NCBI GenBank assembly: GCA_016928995.1
Contig: JAFGJS010000080.1
Span: forward strand, 1 to 5,678
From: Candidatus Sumerlaeota bacterium
GTDB taxonomy: Bacteria; Sumerlaeota; Sumerlaeia; JAFGJS01
Direction of reading: 5' to 3'
Length of the DNA: 5,678 nt
Shown here piece by piece: positions 1 through 5,569 of this stretch (position 1 is the first letter of the stretch; each line of letters opens with the position of its first letter). The translations under genes were made by a program, and so were the position numbers. The notes below the pieces were generated by a model. The model ran no database searches, was not told where the DNA came from, and saw nothing but the letters and a program-made list of their open reading frames with translations.

Positions 1-65
1 ATGCGCCGCGCAACGCCCGCGACACGGTCATCATGGATAAAGAGCACTTTTTAGCAATGTCTTGA
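1..65 (+). CDS. 3' end of an unidentified CDS (partial)
   Basis: An open frame enters from the left edge. Its first full codon is at 3-5 and it ends at TGA 63-65, giving a C-terminal tail APRNARDTVIMDKEHFLAMS. The first codons end mostly in C or G (GCG CCG CGC AAC GCC CGC GAC ACG GTC ATC), as expected of coding sequence, whereas the other two + frames stop within the same stretch and look less gene-like. Only 20 residues are visible and I do not recognise the family. It lies upstream of and in the same direction as the fuc genes, but more than 400 bases separate them, so it is probably a different transcription unit. A weak 6-bp inverted repeat (CTTGAA 61-66, TTCAAG 84-89) with T-rich sequence at 79-85 overlaps the stop and could contribute to termination. 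Confidence 0.4.
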   Translation, partial: APRNARDTVIMDKEHFLAMS

Positions 66-482
66 ATGCTGGTTCTTTGTTTTTTCAAGGATGGAATTCC
101 GATTCTTCAGATGTACTCATCATCAAGTTAACGCAATTTTTCGCGAGTCGCCCTCTGTTTTCAAGCATGAATTGTTGATTGTATTCGTCAATGGCGGAAT
201 TGAACGAGCGGAACAGCATTGATGATGGCGCCGATAGTCATATTCTGCGCTCAATTCCTTGTTATCACTTTTGCGCCGTCGGCATGCGTTTCCTTTTTTC
301 TGAGCTGCCGGCATCTTGCTTTCGGAGGAGCGCTCAAGCGCATGCCAGCCAGCATTGTTGCCAGGCGCCCGCGTCGTCTTACCGCATCCCAAATTTGATC
401 ATCCATATTACGACTCCGCAGAGGGGAATTCGGTTGACATTCATAGTTAACGGTATCATACAGCATTCTCCATATATATTCA
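66..482. other. Long intergenic region without a convincing gene
   Basis: I find no supported gene in these 417 bases. Open frames exist on both strands, but they overlap each other, lack Shine-Dalgarno sites and show no recognisable motif. The most protein-like is a 44-codon - strand frame at 85-219 (ATG at 219-217, TGA at 87-85), whose product contains SFNSAIDEYNQQFMLENRGR; it has no ribosome binding site and I do not recognise it. The 7-mer GTTAACG occurs at 127-133 and again at 446-452. The region could be a long leader for the fucosidase operon or the decayed remains of a former gene. Only the last ~50 bases carry a promoter-like signal. Confidence 0.5.
431..459 (+). promoter_or_regulatory. 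Candidate promoter and operator dyad upstream of the fucosidase operon
   Basis: A perfect -35-type hexamer TTGACA lies at 434-439. A near-consensus -10-like TATCAT lies at 454-459, but the 14-base spacer is shorter than the usual 16-18, so the -10 assignment is weak. The hexamer sits inside an imperfect dyad: CGGTTGAC (431-438) and GTTAACGG (446-453) are inverted copies matching at 6 of 8 positions around a 7-base centre. A dyad overlapping a -35 box is a typical place for a repressor operator, and fucose operons are often substrate-controlled. No regulator gene is in the window, so the controlling protein is unknown. The site is about 40 bases before the preferred fucosidase start. Confidence 0.33.
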
Positions 483-483
483 A

Positions 484-490
484 TGAGGGT
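484..490 (+). promoter_or_regulatory. Ribosome binding site that favours the start at 501
   Basis: The purine-rich TGAGGGT centred on GAGGG (485-489) is 11 bases before the ATG at 501. The alternative ATG at 483 has only pyrimidine- and AT-rich sequence upstream and no Shine-Dalgarno match. The product from 501 begins MKKSS followed by a hydrophobic run, a more typical signal peptide than the one from 483, which begins MRVYVN. This supports 501 as the start, although the spacing is slightly long. Confidence 0.5.
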
Positions 491-500
491 TTATGTGAAT

Positions 501-2849
501 ATGAAAAAATCGTCAGTCACTTTCGTGATTTTTGCTGCTATACTCATTTGTTTAAACGGCGCAGCGAAGGAGAACAAGGAGCAATCGGAGATGGTGTTAT
601 GGTATGAGAAACCGGCCAGGGAATGGGTGGAAGCCTTGCCTATCGGCAACGGCCGGTTGGGTGCGATGGTTTTCGGCGGGGTTCAACAGGAGCGCCTGCA
701 ACTGAATGAAGACACGCTGTGGGCTGGCGGGCCATATGATCCTAATCATCAGGGCGCCGTCGAGGCGCTGCCTCAGATTCGCCAGTTGGTTTTAAATGGT
801 GAATATCGAGAAGCCGACCGGTTGATTGGCGAGCGGATGATGGCGACTCCGATCCGGCAAATGCCCTATCAAACAGTGGGCAATCTTAATTTTGAATTCA
901 CGGCCATTGGCGAGACGGCGGATTATCACCGTGAACTGAATCTTGACACGGCGACTATCCGGGTGGGTTACAAAATCGATGATGTCGTGTATGTTCGTGA
1001 AGTATTCGTCAGTCCGGTCGATCAGGTCATCGTGATGCGGCTCAGCGCGGATCAACCCGGCAAGATCAGTTTCACCGCGAAATACTCAACACCGCAAACA
1101 GCGGCCGTTTCCGTTCAAAATGGAGACACCTTGCTTCTCGACGGCGTCAATGGATCCTCGGAAGGGATTGAAGGCGTCTTGAAATTCCAGGCGCTCGCAC
1201 GAATTGTACTTCAAGGCGGAGAAATCAGCGCGGAAGAAGATTCATTGACCGTCAGCGGCGCCGATTCCGCGATGCTGCTGATCGCTGCCGCAACGAGTTA
1301 TGTTCGCTACGATGATGTCAGCGGCGATCCTAAGGCAAAAAACCAGGCGACGATCAACAAGGCTTTGGCCAAGGATTATGGCGCCTTGCTTGAGGATCAT
1401 GTACGTGAGCATCAGCGCTTGTTCCATCGCGTGGAAATCGATCTGGGCCGTACGAAAGCGATAAACCTGCCGACGGATGAACGCATTCGCCGTTCCGAAG
1501 AACTCGATGATCCCGCGCTGACCGCGCTTTATTTTCAATATGGGCGCTATCTGTTGATCTGTAGTTCGCGTCCGGGAACGCAACCGGCCAACCTGCAGGG
1601 CATCTGGAATGAAAGCATAAAGCCGCCTTGGGGCAGCAAGTACACGATCAACATCAACACTGAGATGAATTACTGGCCGGCGGAACCGGCCAATTTGGCC
1701 GAATGCGCCGAACCGTTGATCAACATGGTGAAGGAAATCGGGATCACCGGCAGGCGCACGGCGAAGATTCACTACGGCGTCGATCAAGGGTGGACGGCGC
1801 ACCATAATACGGATATCTGGCGCGCCACGGCGCCGATCGATGGGCCGGCGTGGGGCATGTGGCCGACCGGCGGCGCATGGCTCTGCATGCATTTGTGGGA
1901 GCATTATGAATACAACGGCGATTTGGAATACCTCGCGGACGTCTACCCAACCTTAAAAGGATCGGCGGAGTTCTTTCTGGCAACGCTGGTTGAAGAGCCT
2001 AAGCATGGCTGGCTGGTCACTTGCCCGTCGATTTCGCCCGAGAATAGACATCCTCATGGAGTGTCGGTTTGCGCAGGGCCGACGATGGACAACCAGATTT
2101 TACGCGACCTGTTTACATACACGATTGAAGCTTCGAAATTGCTGAATGCCGACGAGGATCTGCGCCGGCAGCTGAGCGACGCTTGTGAAAAATTGCCGCC
2201 GAATCAAATCGGCAAGGAAGGGCAGTTGCAGGAGTGGCTGGAAGACTGGGATATGGCGGCGCCGGAGATTCATCACCGGCATGTGTCGCATCTTTACGGA
2301 CTTTTTCCATCGGATCAGATTCATGTGCGCGACACTCCCGAATTGGCCGCTGCCGTGCGAAAGAGCCTTGAGATTCGTGGAGACGATGCGACTGGATGGG
2401 GAATCGGCTGGCGTTTGAATCTATGGGCGTGGTTGCATGATGGTGAACATGCGCACAAGATTCTGAAAATGCTGCTTCGGCCTAGTCGCACCTATCCCAA
2501 TATGTTCGACGCGCATCCGCCGTTCCAGATCGATGGAAACTTCGGCGGCGTCAGCGGGATTGCGGCGATGTTCATGCAATCCCGATGCAAAATTGAAAAC
2601 GGCGGCATGGTTGCAGAAATCGACTTGCTGCCAGCATTGCCGTCAGCGTTTCCCAATGGAAGCATACGTGGATTCAAGGCCAAAGGAGGTTATGATTTGG
2701 ACATCGATTGGAAAGATGGCAAACTTATCACGGCTAAACTGCATTCTAATCTTGGGAATCCATGCCAGGTTTATTATGGCGACATGACAACTAAAATCGC
2801 TTTGGGCGCAGGGGAAACGCTCGTGCTTAATGGCGGTCTGGAGAAGTAA
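501..2849 (+). CDS. Secreted alpha-L-fucosidase, glycoside hydrolase family 95
   Basis: GH95 enzymes hydrolyse terminal L-fucose, classically alpha-1,2-linked, from glycans with inversion; some members act on L-galactose. Residue numbers here count from the ATG at 483; subtract 6 for the preferred start at 501. A signal peptide (MKKSS, hydrophobic run to about residue 25, possible cleavage after NGAA at about 28) predicts export. LIC is not a good lipobox because Ile precedes Cys. The N-terminal beta-sandwich (about 38-285) opens with LPIGNGRLGAMVFGG and LNEDTLWAGGP. The (alpha/alpha)6 catalytic domain (about 300-690) carries NININTEMNYWPAEPANL (389-405), GWTAHHNTDIW (436-446), CPSISPEN (514-521) and FDAHPPFQIDGNFGG (675-689). 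A C-terminal beta domain follows. By position relative to Bifidobacterium AfcA (N421, N423, E566, D766), the catalytic residues are N390, N392, E520 and D684; all are present. Length is normal for the family and the gene appears intact. Its TAA overlaps the fucU ATG. Specificity among fucosyl linkages cannot be told from sequence. Confidence 0.94.
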   Translation: MKKSSVTFVIFAAILICLNGAAKENKEQSEMVLWYEKPAREWVEALPIGNGRLGAMVFGGVQQERLQLNEDTLWAGGPYDPNHQGAVEALPQIRQLVLNGEYREADRLIGERMMATPIRQMPYQTVGNLNFEFTAIGETADYHRELNLDTATIRVGYKIDDVVYVREVFVSPVDQVIVMRLSADQPGKISFTAKYSTPQTAAVSVQNGDTLLLDGVNGSSEGIEGVLKFQALARIVLQGGEISAEEDSLTVSGADSAMLLIAAATSYVRYDDVSGDPKAKNQATINKALAKDYGALLEDHVREHQRLFHRVEIDLGRTKAINLPTDERIRRSEELDDPALTALYFQYGRYLLICSSRPGTQPANLQGIWNESIKPPWGSKYTININTEMNYWPAEPANLAECAEPLINMVKEIGITGRRTAKIHYGVDQGWTAHHNTDIWRATAPIDGPAWGMWPTGGAWLCMHLWEHYEYNGDLEYLADVYPTLKGSAEFFLATLVEEPKHGWLVTCPSISPENRHPHGVSVCAGPTMDNQILRDLFTYTIEASKLLNADEDLRRQLSDACEKLPPNQIGKEGQLQEWLEDWDMAAPEIHHRHVSHLYGLFPSDQIHVRDTPELAAAVRKSLEIRGDDATGWGIGWRLNLWAWLHDGEHAHKILKMLLRPSRTYPNMFDAHPPFQIDGNFGGVSGIAAMFMQSRCKIENGGMVAEIDLLPALPSAFPNGSIRGFKAKGGYDLDIDWKDGKLITAKLHSNLGNPCQVYYGDMTTKIALGAGETLVLNGGLEK
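576..593 (+). promoter_or_regulatory. Possible internal translation start giving a leaderless fucosidase
   Basis: Within the fucosidase gene, AAGGAG at 576-581 lies 9 bases before an in-frame ATG at 591-593, and a second AAGGAG is at 567-572. This ATG is residue 37 (MVLWYEKPAREW), exactly at the border between the signal peptide linker and the GH95 domain. Initiation there would give a full-length catalytic protein without export signal. The AAGGAG copies also encode the Lys-Glu-rich linker (AKENKEQ), so they may be incidental. Confidence 0.25.
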
Positions 2850-3280
2850 TGCTCAATGGAATTTCACCCCTGATCGGGCCTGATTTGCTTGCAGCGCTAT
2901 ATCGCATGGGACACGGAGATGAAATTGTTCTGGCTGACGCGCATTTTCCAGGCGAATCATTCAACAACAGAGTGTTGCGCGCGGATGGATTGAAAATCCC
3001 CGACCTGCTCGATGCAATCCTGCCTCTATTCCCGCTGGATACATACGTTGAAACTCCCCTGATCATGATGAGCGCTGTCGCCGGCGATCAGCTGGATCAA
3101 AACGTGCTGAAGTCGTACCGCGATGTCATCCGAAAACATGCTCCGCATGCGCCTGCTATTGAACACATTGATCGTTTTGAGTTCTATGAACGCGCTCGAG
3201 CCGCTTACACCGTGCTGATGACAGGCGAAACGGCGAAATATGGCAATATCATCCTGAAAAAAGGCGTAGTCAGTGTTTAG
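2849..3280 (+). CDS. fucU: L-fucose mutarotase, FucU/RbsD family
   Basis: FucU interconverts the alpha and beta anomers of L-fucose in the cytoplasm, so released sugar reaches the anomer used by the isomerase. The 143-residue product is the usual length (E. coli FucU is about 140) and matches that protein throughout: ISPLI then LL (5-14), MGHGDEIVLADAHFP (20-34), RADGLKIPDLLDAILPLFPLD (44-64), RFEFYERARAAY (109-120) and GETAKYGNIILKKG (126-139). The catalytic His22 and sugar-binding Asp30 are in the same positions as in E. coli; Arg109 and Tyr131-Asn133 correspond to Arg107 and 129-131 there. The RADG motif and long C-terminal part favour FucU over ribose-pyranase RbsD. The ATG overlaps the fucosidase stop (TAATG), with GGAG at 2840-2843 five bases upstream, so translation is probably coupled. 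The isomerase follows after 18 bases. Confidence 0.95.
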   Translation: MLNGISPLIGPDLLAALYRMGHGDEIVLADAHFPGESFNNRVLRADGLKIPDLLDAILPLFPLDTYVETPLIMMSAVAGDQLDQNVLKSYRDVIRKHAPHAPAIEHIDRFEFYERARAAYTVLMTGETAKYGNIILKKGVVSV

Positions 3281-3298
3281 GATAATAAGGAGAACAAA

Positions 3299-5089
3299 AT
3301 GACGAGTTCAAAGTATCGTTTTTCCGGCGAACCGCCGAGAATCGGAATTCGTCCCACGATCGACGGACGTCTTGGAGGAGTGCGCGAATCGCTGGAAAAG
3401 CAAACCATGGCGATGGCTAAAACAACTGAGAAACTCATTCATCAATTGCGTCATCCTTCCGGCGAAAAAGTCGAATGTGTCATCCCTCCGTTCACCATCG
3501 GCGGTGTTCAGGAATCGGCAAGCTGCGCCGAATTTTTTGCACGTAATCGTGTCGGCGTTTCGCTCACGGTGACGCCCTGCTGGTGCTACGGTTCGGAAAC
3601 GATGGACATGGATTCTCTGACGCCGAAAGCCATCTGGGGATTCAATGGGACGGAACGCCCCGGCGCTGTGTATCTGGCTGCTGCACTGGCAGCGCATAAT
3701 CAAAAGGGTCTGCCAGCATTCGGCATCTATGGACGCGATGTGCAGGACGCCAATGAAAAATCCATACCTGCCGATGTCGCTGAAAAGATACTGCGCTTTG
3801 TGCGCGCCGGACTCGCGACAGCGACCCTGCGTGGCAAATCATACGCTTCAATGGGCGGATGTTCCATGGGCATCGCCGGCTCGATTGTGGATCAGGGATT
3901 TTTCGAAGATTATCTCGGAATGCGCGTGGAAGCGATCGACATGAGCGAATTCACACGTCGCATTGAACGTGAGATCTATGATCCGATAGAATTCAAAAGG
4001 GCGCTCGCCTGGACGCGTAAAAATTGCGTGGAAGGCGAGGACCTGAATCCACCGGAGAAACAGTTTTCGCGAGAGGCGAAAGACAACGCCTGGGAGACAT
4101 GCGTCAAAATGGCGATGATCGCCCGCGATATCATGGTCGGCAATTCGCGACTGGCGGAACTTGGTTTCGGTGAAGAGGCGATGGGACGCAACGCCATCGC
4201 CGGCGGATTCCAGGGGCAACGCCAGTGGACCGACCATATGCCCAACGGCGACTTCATGGAGGCGATACTGAATTCCTCGTTCGACTGGAACGGCATACGA
4301 CAACCGTATATCCTGGCGACGGAAAACGATTCATTGAACGCTGCCGCCATGCTCTTTGGTCATCTGTTAAACGGCACAGCGCAAATTTTCGCCGATGTCC
4401 GCACCTACTGGAGCCCTGAAGCCGTCAAGCGCGTGACCGGTCATACACTCAAAGGCGCAGCAGCAAACGGCATCATCCACATGATTAATTCCGGACCAGC
4501 GGCGCTGGATGGTTCCGGCCGGATGCAGATCGACGGCAAACCTGCAATGAAACCTTACTGGCAAATCAAACACACTGACGTTGAGGCATGCCTGCAGGCG
4601 ACCACCTGGCGCCATAGTGTCATTGAATATTTTCGCGGCGGGGGATACAGCACACGCTTCAGCACTGTGGGCGGCATGCCGCTCACCATGTCGCGCATCA
4701 ACCTGGTCAAAGGCCTGGGGCCGGCGCTGCAGATCGCAGAAGGGCAAAGCATCGATTTGCCGGAAAAAGTTCATGACGCGCTCGATGAGCGCACCAATTA
4801 CACCTGGCCGACGACATGGTTTGCACCACGTGTCACTGGCAGCGGATGCTTTACGGACGTCTACTCGGTGATGAACAACTGGGGCGCCAACCACTGCTCA
4901 TTGGCTTACGGGCACATCGGCGCCGATCTTATTGCATTGGCCTCCATGCTGCGGATACCGGTTTACATGCATAACGTTCCGTTGGATCAGGTTTTCCGCC
5001 CCAGCGCCTGGACATTGTTCGGATCAGATCAGGATCCGGCTGGCGCCGATTTTCGCGCCTGTAAAAACTTCGGACCTCTATATAAATAA
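3299..5089 (+). CDS. fucI: L-fucose isomerase
   Basis: FucI converts L-fucose to L-fuculose, the first committed step of fucose catabolism, in the cytoplasm with Mn2+; many members also accept D-arabinose. The 596-residue product aligns with E. coli FucI (591 residues) along its whole length. Examples are [10 protein letters not shown] (15-24), [15 protein letters not shown] (91-105), [21 protein letters not shown] (113-133), [10 protein letters not shown] (303-312), [10 protein letters not shown] (323-332), [18 protein letters not shown] (365-382), [10 protein letters not shown] (445-454) and the C-terminus [10 protein letters not shown]. The metal ligands Glu337, Asp361 and His528 of E. coli correspond to Glu342 (ATENDS), Asp366 and His532 (GANH), all present. 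The TAAGGAG at 3286-3292 is six bases before the ATG, a strong ribosome binding site. A short N-terminal extension ([13 protein letters not shown]) precedes the conserved start. No frameshift or missing catalytic residue is seen. Close spacing to fucU and GH95 supports one operon. Confidence 0.97.
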   Translation: MTSSKYRFSGEPPRIGIRPTIDGRLGGVRESLEKQTMAMAKTTEKLIHQLRHPSGEKVECVIPPFTIGGVQESASCAEFFARNRVGVSLTVTPCWCYGSETMDMDSLTPKAIWGFNGTERPGAVYLAAALAAHNQKGLPAFGIYGRDVQDANEKSIPADVAEKILRFVRAGLATATLRGKSYASMGGCSMGIAGSIVDQGFFEDYLGMRVEAIDMSEFTRRIEREIYDPIEFKRALAWTRKNCVEGEDLNPPEKQFSREAKDNAWETCVKMAMIARDIMVGNSRLAELGFGEEAMGRNAIAGGFQGQRQWTDHMPNGDFMEAILNSSFDWNGIRQPYILATENDSLNAAAMLFGHLLNGTAQIFADVRTYWSPEAVKRVTGHTLKGAAANGIIHMINSGPAALDGSGRMQIDGKPAMKPYWQIKHTDVEACLQATTWRHSVIEYFRGGGYSTRFSTVGGMPLTMSRINLVKGLGPALQIAEGQSIDLPEKVHDALDERTNYTWPTTWFAPRVTGSGCFTDVYSVMNNWGANHCSLAYGHIGADLIALASMLRIPVYMHNVPLDQVFRPSAWTLFGSDQDPAGADFRACKNFGPLYK

Positions 5090-5159
5090 TCCAAGAACCA
5101 TCGATAACAGTCGACGGCAATCAACTGCGCATGAGCAAAACAATCGAGGAGATCATCCC

Positions 5160-5237
5160 ATGCCCAAAACAATGACCGGCGCCATTCTGCCCGGCAACAG
5201 CACAGTTGAATTAAACCATGCCCATTCGCGCCTCTAG
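5160..5237 (+). pseudogene. Truncated N-terminus of a zinc-type (MDR) alcohol dehydrogenase
   Basis: GAGGAG at 5146-5151 is followed eight bases later by an ATG at 5160, an ideal initiation site. The product begins MPKTMTGAILPGNSTVEL, which resembles the start of medium-chain zinc dehydrogenases of the alcohol/sorbitol/threonine type: a first beta strand running to Val-Glu-Leu, normally followed by a Pro-rich turn and the GxCGSD zinc motif. Here only about 18 residues look homologous. Then come NHAHSRL and TAG at 5235-5237, for 25 residues in total instead of about 340. I find no continuation of the family (no GICGSD, no GHE motif) in any + frame downstream. It begins 70 bases after fucI and would have been the next operon gene, perhaps a reductase of a fucose-derived aldehyde (inference). 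Alternatives are a chance resemblance, a small real peptide, or a contig misjoin. Confidence 0.5.
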
Positions 5238-5244
5238 AGACGCG
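5227..5244. repeat. 18-bp imperfect palindrome at the dehydrogenase breakpoint
   Basis: CGCGCCTCTAGAGACGCG is symmetrical around 5235/5236. The inner CTCTAGAG and the outer CGCG arms pair perfectly, with only the 5231/5240 pair mismatched. It spans the TAG that ends the truncated dehydrogenase frame and lies where homology to that family stops. It could be a stable stem, a recombination site or a protein-binding site; the sequence alone does not decide. Confidence 0.6.
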
Positions 5245-5334
5245 TCTGCAAATACGCGCATATCTTAAGAACGCTCCGGCGAGCGTGTCAACCGTCAAAA
5301 ACGTTTTACTGACTGCGCAGGCAGGCGCGTCTCT
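5236..5334. repeat. ~99-bp segment bounded by 14-bp inverted repeats (MITE-like or REP-like)
   Basis: AGAGACGCGTCTGC at 5236-5249 and GCAGGCGCGTCTCT at 5321-5334 are inverted copies with 13 of 14 positions matching. They enclose 71 bases with further symmetry: a 6-bp stem ACGCTC/GAGCGT with a CGGC tetraloop at 5271-5286, and GTCA/TGAC (5294-5297, 5310-5313) around the palindrome AAAACGTTTT (5298-5307). No transposase is encoded. Terminal inverted repeats, small size and internal structure fit a miniature non-autonomous element or a palindromic intergenic unit. I see no clear target-site duplication at the outer borders, so insertion is not demonstrated. Confidence 0.4.
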
Positions 5335-5369
5335 CTTCAGCTACGAACTGCATCAATTTCGGCTGTCAT

Positions 5370-5390
5370 GATTTTTGCGGTGCAAAAATC
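5370..5390. repeat. Perfect 9-bp hairpin with 3-base loop
   Basis: GATTTTTGC (5370-5378) and GCAAAAATC (5382-5390) are exact inverted copies around GGT. The last four bases of this stem (5387-5390) also belong to the next hairpin (5387-5405), so in RNA the two stems cannot both form fully. It may be part of the terminator region or a mutually exclusive fold. Confidence 0.55.
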
Positions 5391-5411
5391 CCGCCAGCCG
5401 GGATTGTTTTG
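5387..5411. terminator. Likely bidirectional rho-independent terminator
   Basis: AATCCCG (5387-5393) and CGGGATT (5399-5405) form a perfect 7-bp stem with loop CCAGC. On the + strand it is followed by GTTTTG, a short U-rich tail. Read on the - strand, the stem is followed directly by TTTGC, so CGGGATTTTTGC gives a five-T run. It lies between the + strand fuc operon remnant and the convergent - strand gene ending at 5570, the position expected for a shared terminator. The T-tracts are short, so strength is uncertain. Confidence 0.55.
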
Positions 5412-5419
5412 TCCGTCTA

Positions 5420-5467
5420 CCCAGGCCGGCGCTCACGGTCGCTTTGCGGCCTACGCTTTGGCCTGGG
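5420..5467. repeat. 48-bp REP-like inverted repeat
   Basis: CCCAGGCC (5420-5427) and GGCCTGGG (5460-5467) are perfect 8-bp inverted copies enclosing 32 GC-rich bases. Inside, CGCTTTGCGGCCT (5440-5452) is partly repeated as CGCTTTGGCCT (5454-5464), and this second copy runs into the right arm. Such GC-rich intergenic palindromes are often repeated many times in a genome (REP/BIME-like). The copy number cannot be judged from one window. Confidence 0.45.
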
Positions 5468-5569
5468 CTTTGATCTAAAGCACTTTCAGCGCTAATAAGG
5501 AGTCATGATTGAAGAAGATAAGCGCTTCGCGCATCTTGCCGGAATGAAGACATTCACTTGGACGCACTT

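Larger units (their letters stand above)
5238..5569. other. Structured intergenic region between converging genes
   Basis: These 332 bases hold no supported gene. They contain the palindrome, inverted-repeat segment, overlapping hairpins, terminator and REP-like repeat listed separately, which together cover most of 5236-5467. The remaining 5468-5569 contains a Shine-Dalgarno-like AAGGAG (5497-5502) only two bases before an ATG at 5505, too close for normal initiation. The short + frame it would open overlaps the convergent - strand gene. Confidence 0.55.

Noticed and set aside
85-219. 44-codon - strand frame in the upstream region
   Set aside because: No ribosome binding site and no family recognised. 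Kept only as a possible remnant in the region description.
123-466. Two overlapping - strand frames of 89 and 71 codons
   Set aside because: They overlap each other in different frames, have no initiation signals, and the protein composition is Arg/Cys/His-rich as in out-of-frame translation.
483-500. ATG at 483 as the fucosidase start
   Set aside because: No Shine-Dalgarno upstream. The ATG at 501 has GAGGG before it and gives a standard MKKSS signal peptide. The difference is only six residues.
179-607. 142-codon + strand frame overlapping the fucosidase start
   Set aside because: No Shine-Dalgarno site, no recognisable domain, and it runs about 107 bases into the fucosidase coding start from 501 in another frame.
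1242-1904. 220-codon - strand frame inside the fucosidase gene
   Set aside because: Antisense shadow of a well-supported GH95 gene; no motif of its own.
5131-5175. 14-codon frame MSKTIEEIIPCPKQ overlapping the dehydrogenase start, as a leader peptide
   Set aside because: No Shine-Dalgarno before its ATG, no biased codon run, and the GAGGAG it contains is better explained as the ribosome binding site for 5160.
5236-5334. Integron attC site
   Set aside because: The arms do not carry the GTTRRRY/RYYYAAC core sites and no integron cassette structure is visible.
5269-5475. Open + frame through the hairpin cluster
   Set aside because: It starts just after a stop codon without an initiation site and is made largely of palindrome sequence.
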